DNA of 64,000 nucleotides from Thalassospira sp. ER-Se-21-Dark (GTDB taxonomy: Bacteria; Pseudomonadota; Alphaproteobacteria; Rhodospirillales; Thalassospiraceae): NCBI RefSeq assembly GCF_017922435.1, contig NZ_VDEZ01000004.1, positions 186,001 through 250,000 on the forward strand, written 5' to 3'. A program made the position numbers and the translations under genes. Below the pieces are notes generated by a model. It was given only the letters and a program-made list of their open reading frames with translations, was not told where the DNA came from and ran no database searches. Within the stretch, counting starts at the first letter, position 1, and each line of letters opens with the position of its first letter. Below are positions 63,009-64,000 of the stretch, piece after piece.

Positions 63009-64000
63009 ATGACCTATGCCGCTTCTTTTTCCATTTTTCTTACCGTCTTTGCCGTTGCTACAATTGCATATTCGATCCGTGTGCACAGGCAGGCGCGGGC
63101 GAGGCTAAATGCACTCAAAACCCTGATATCGAATATGTCTGATGGTGTGGTGACGCTTGGTGCAGATGGATCTGTTCAAAGCGTAAACGCCGCCGCAGCA
63201 AACATGTTCGGCCGATCCGAAGGCGATTTACAGGGGGCGGTCCTTACGGCCCTTTTTCCCGACATGCCTGCCAGTTACGATGAATCGCAGGAAGGCAGTT
63301 ACCAAATCGAAGCCGTTCGGGCCAGTGGCGCGAAATTTCCGGTTGCGGTGTCGTTTGTCCGGTCGAGTAATCGGAATGATAAGGCCCGCATGGTGCTTGT
63401 GCGCGATCTTTCACATGCGCGAGTAGAAACGACTGACGAAGAGCAACGCTTCAAGCAAAGCCAGTATTTCGCGCGCATCGGGACTTGGGACTGGCGCGTT
63501 GATACTGACGAACTTTATTGGTCGGACGCGATTTACGGCATGTTCGGCTATAAACCGGGCGAGGTGACTCCAACCTATTCCCTGTTCTGTGATGCCGTGC
63601 ATCCCGAAGACAGGGAACGCGTTCGCCAAGGTGAACTCCGATGCATTGAAACCGGCGAAAACCATGACGAGGAATACCGAGTTGTCTGGCCTGACGGCAC
63701 CATCCGCTGGCTGCGTGAAACCGGAAATGTCACCAAGGACGAAAATGGTGAAACCGTCAAAATGATGGGGGTTGTGCGCGACATTACCGAGGAACGCGCA
63801 GAAGCTGATCAAATCCGCGAACTTGCCTTCCATGACTCGCTTACCCGCTTGCCCAACAGGATCATCTTCGAGGACCGGTTAAGCAAGGCGATAGATCGCG
63901 CCAAGCGTAACAAGAAGCGTGTCGCCGTGGTGTTTATTGATCTCGATGGATTCAAGCAGATCAATGATGGGCTTGGCCATGCGGCCGGCGACCGTGTTCT
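63009..64000 (+). CDS. PAS-PAS-GGDEF signalling protein (3' end outside window)
   Basis: The visible 330 residues begin at the ATG at 63009, the first in a frame opened by a TAA at 62979. A membrane segment (about 4-24; ASFSIFLTVFAVATIAYSI) is followed by a first PAS (about 38-130), a second, PAS_3-like domain (about 150-260; GTWDWRVDTDELYWSD, then VVWPDGTIRWLRETGNV and MMGVVRDITEERAEAD), and the start of a GGDEF domain (LAFHDSLTRLPNRIIFEDRL). The GG(D/E)EF signature itself and any EAL domain lie beyond the edge, so cyclase activity cannot be judged. Confidence 0.9.
   Translation, partial: MTYAASFSIFLTVFAVATIAYSIRVHRQARARLNALKTLISNMSDGVVTLGADGSVQSVNAAAANMFGRSEGDLQGAVLTALFPDMPASYDESQEGSYQIEAVRASGAKFPVAVSFVRSSNRNDKARMVLVRDLSHARVETTDEEQRFKQSQYFARIGTWDWRVDTDELYWSDAIYGMFGYKPGEVTPTYSLFCDAVHPEDRERVRQGELRCIETGENHDEEYRVVWPDGTIRWLRETGNVTKDENGETVKMMGVVRDITEERAEADQIRELAFHDSLTRLPNRIIFEDRLSKAIDRAKRNKKRVAVVFIDLDGFKQINDGLGHAAGDRV

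Noticed and set aside
62762-63142. Open frame of 126 codons before the PAS-GGDEF gene
   Set aside because: Cysteine-rich, no family match, and overlaps the clearly coding PAS-GGDEF frame.
1-64000. CRISPR arrays, insertion sequences, prophage, toxin-antitoxin or restriction genes
   Set aside because: No regularly spaced repeats, transposase, integrase or defence-family proteins were seen in any frame; the window is mostly core genome.

Overview
The window is a 64 kb piece of a bacterial chromosome, almost certainly from an alphaproteobacterium near Rhodospirillales. Thalassospira-like is my best guess, from protein similarity recalled from memory, not a search. Supporting signs are an RNase E with a large charged insertion in its S1 domain, a ThiS-ThiG fusion, a glnE/tyrS/AsmA-type neighbourhood, a long cysE-isc operon and an elongator tRNA-Met of alphaproteobacterial type. 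It is mostly core genome: I see no insertion sequence, phage, CRISPR array or integron.

Layout. 1-5.1 kb: the 3' part of clpA, a small unknown gene, a 556-base gap, then a periplasmic Cache-like protein and a chemoreceptor. 5.1-13.5 kb: a DUF482 protein, serA, a GNAT protein, aat, accB-accC, a decayed aroQ, a thiS-thiG fusion and a DsbA-like protein. 13.6-18.3 kb: an envelope group with a DUF3047-like lipoprotein, an M48 protease, a gamma-glutamyltransferase-like lipoprotein and an aminotransferase. 18.3-29.1 kb: rne divergent from amiC and mrcA (PBP1A), then phoD and prfB with its programmed frameshift. 29.3-38.5 kb: a deaminase, a second chemoreceptor, the ada-alkA/ogt alkylation repair pair, an alcohol dehydrogenase, a DUF455 protein, a degenerate HPt/receiver protein and bcp. 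38.5-48.6 kb: glnE, a 1172-residue AsmA/YhdP-like protein, tyrS, anmK and an alpha/beta hydrolase. 48.7-59 kb: cysE-iscR-nifS-iscS-iscU-iscA-hscB-hscA-fdx-iscX, followed by tenA and mnmA. 59-64 kb: tRNA-Met, a LysR regulator divergent from a GST/NTF2/tautomerase operon, a GNAT protein and the start of a PAS-GGDEF protein.

The most interesting item is in the gap at 2156-2711. It holds three TTTGCA/TGCAAA dyads, two of which match the TTGCAWWWTGCAA motif remembered for Vibrio LuxO sites. About 110-165 bases downstream is a well-formed sigma-54 promoter (TGGCACG, GG-N10-GC), then about 110 bases with a 5' stem-loop, and a Rho-independent terminator. This is the architecture of a Qrr quorum-sensing small RNA gene, here in an alphaproteobacterium and with no protein gene involved.

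How genes cooperate. CysE supplies O-acetylserine for cysteine; cysteine feeds the two desulfurases; IscU/IscA/HscB/HscA/Fdx/IscX build and deliver Fe-S clusters; the neighbouring MnmA uses IscS-derived sulfur for tRNA thiolation. The operon promoter (TTGACC-N17-TATATT) is covered by a near-consensus IscR type 1 site, so IscR from the second gene probably feeds back on the whole cluster, cysE included. AmiC, PBP1A, AnmK, the M48 protease and the DsbA-like protein form a scattered envelope-maintenance theme.
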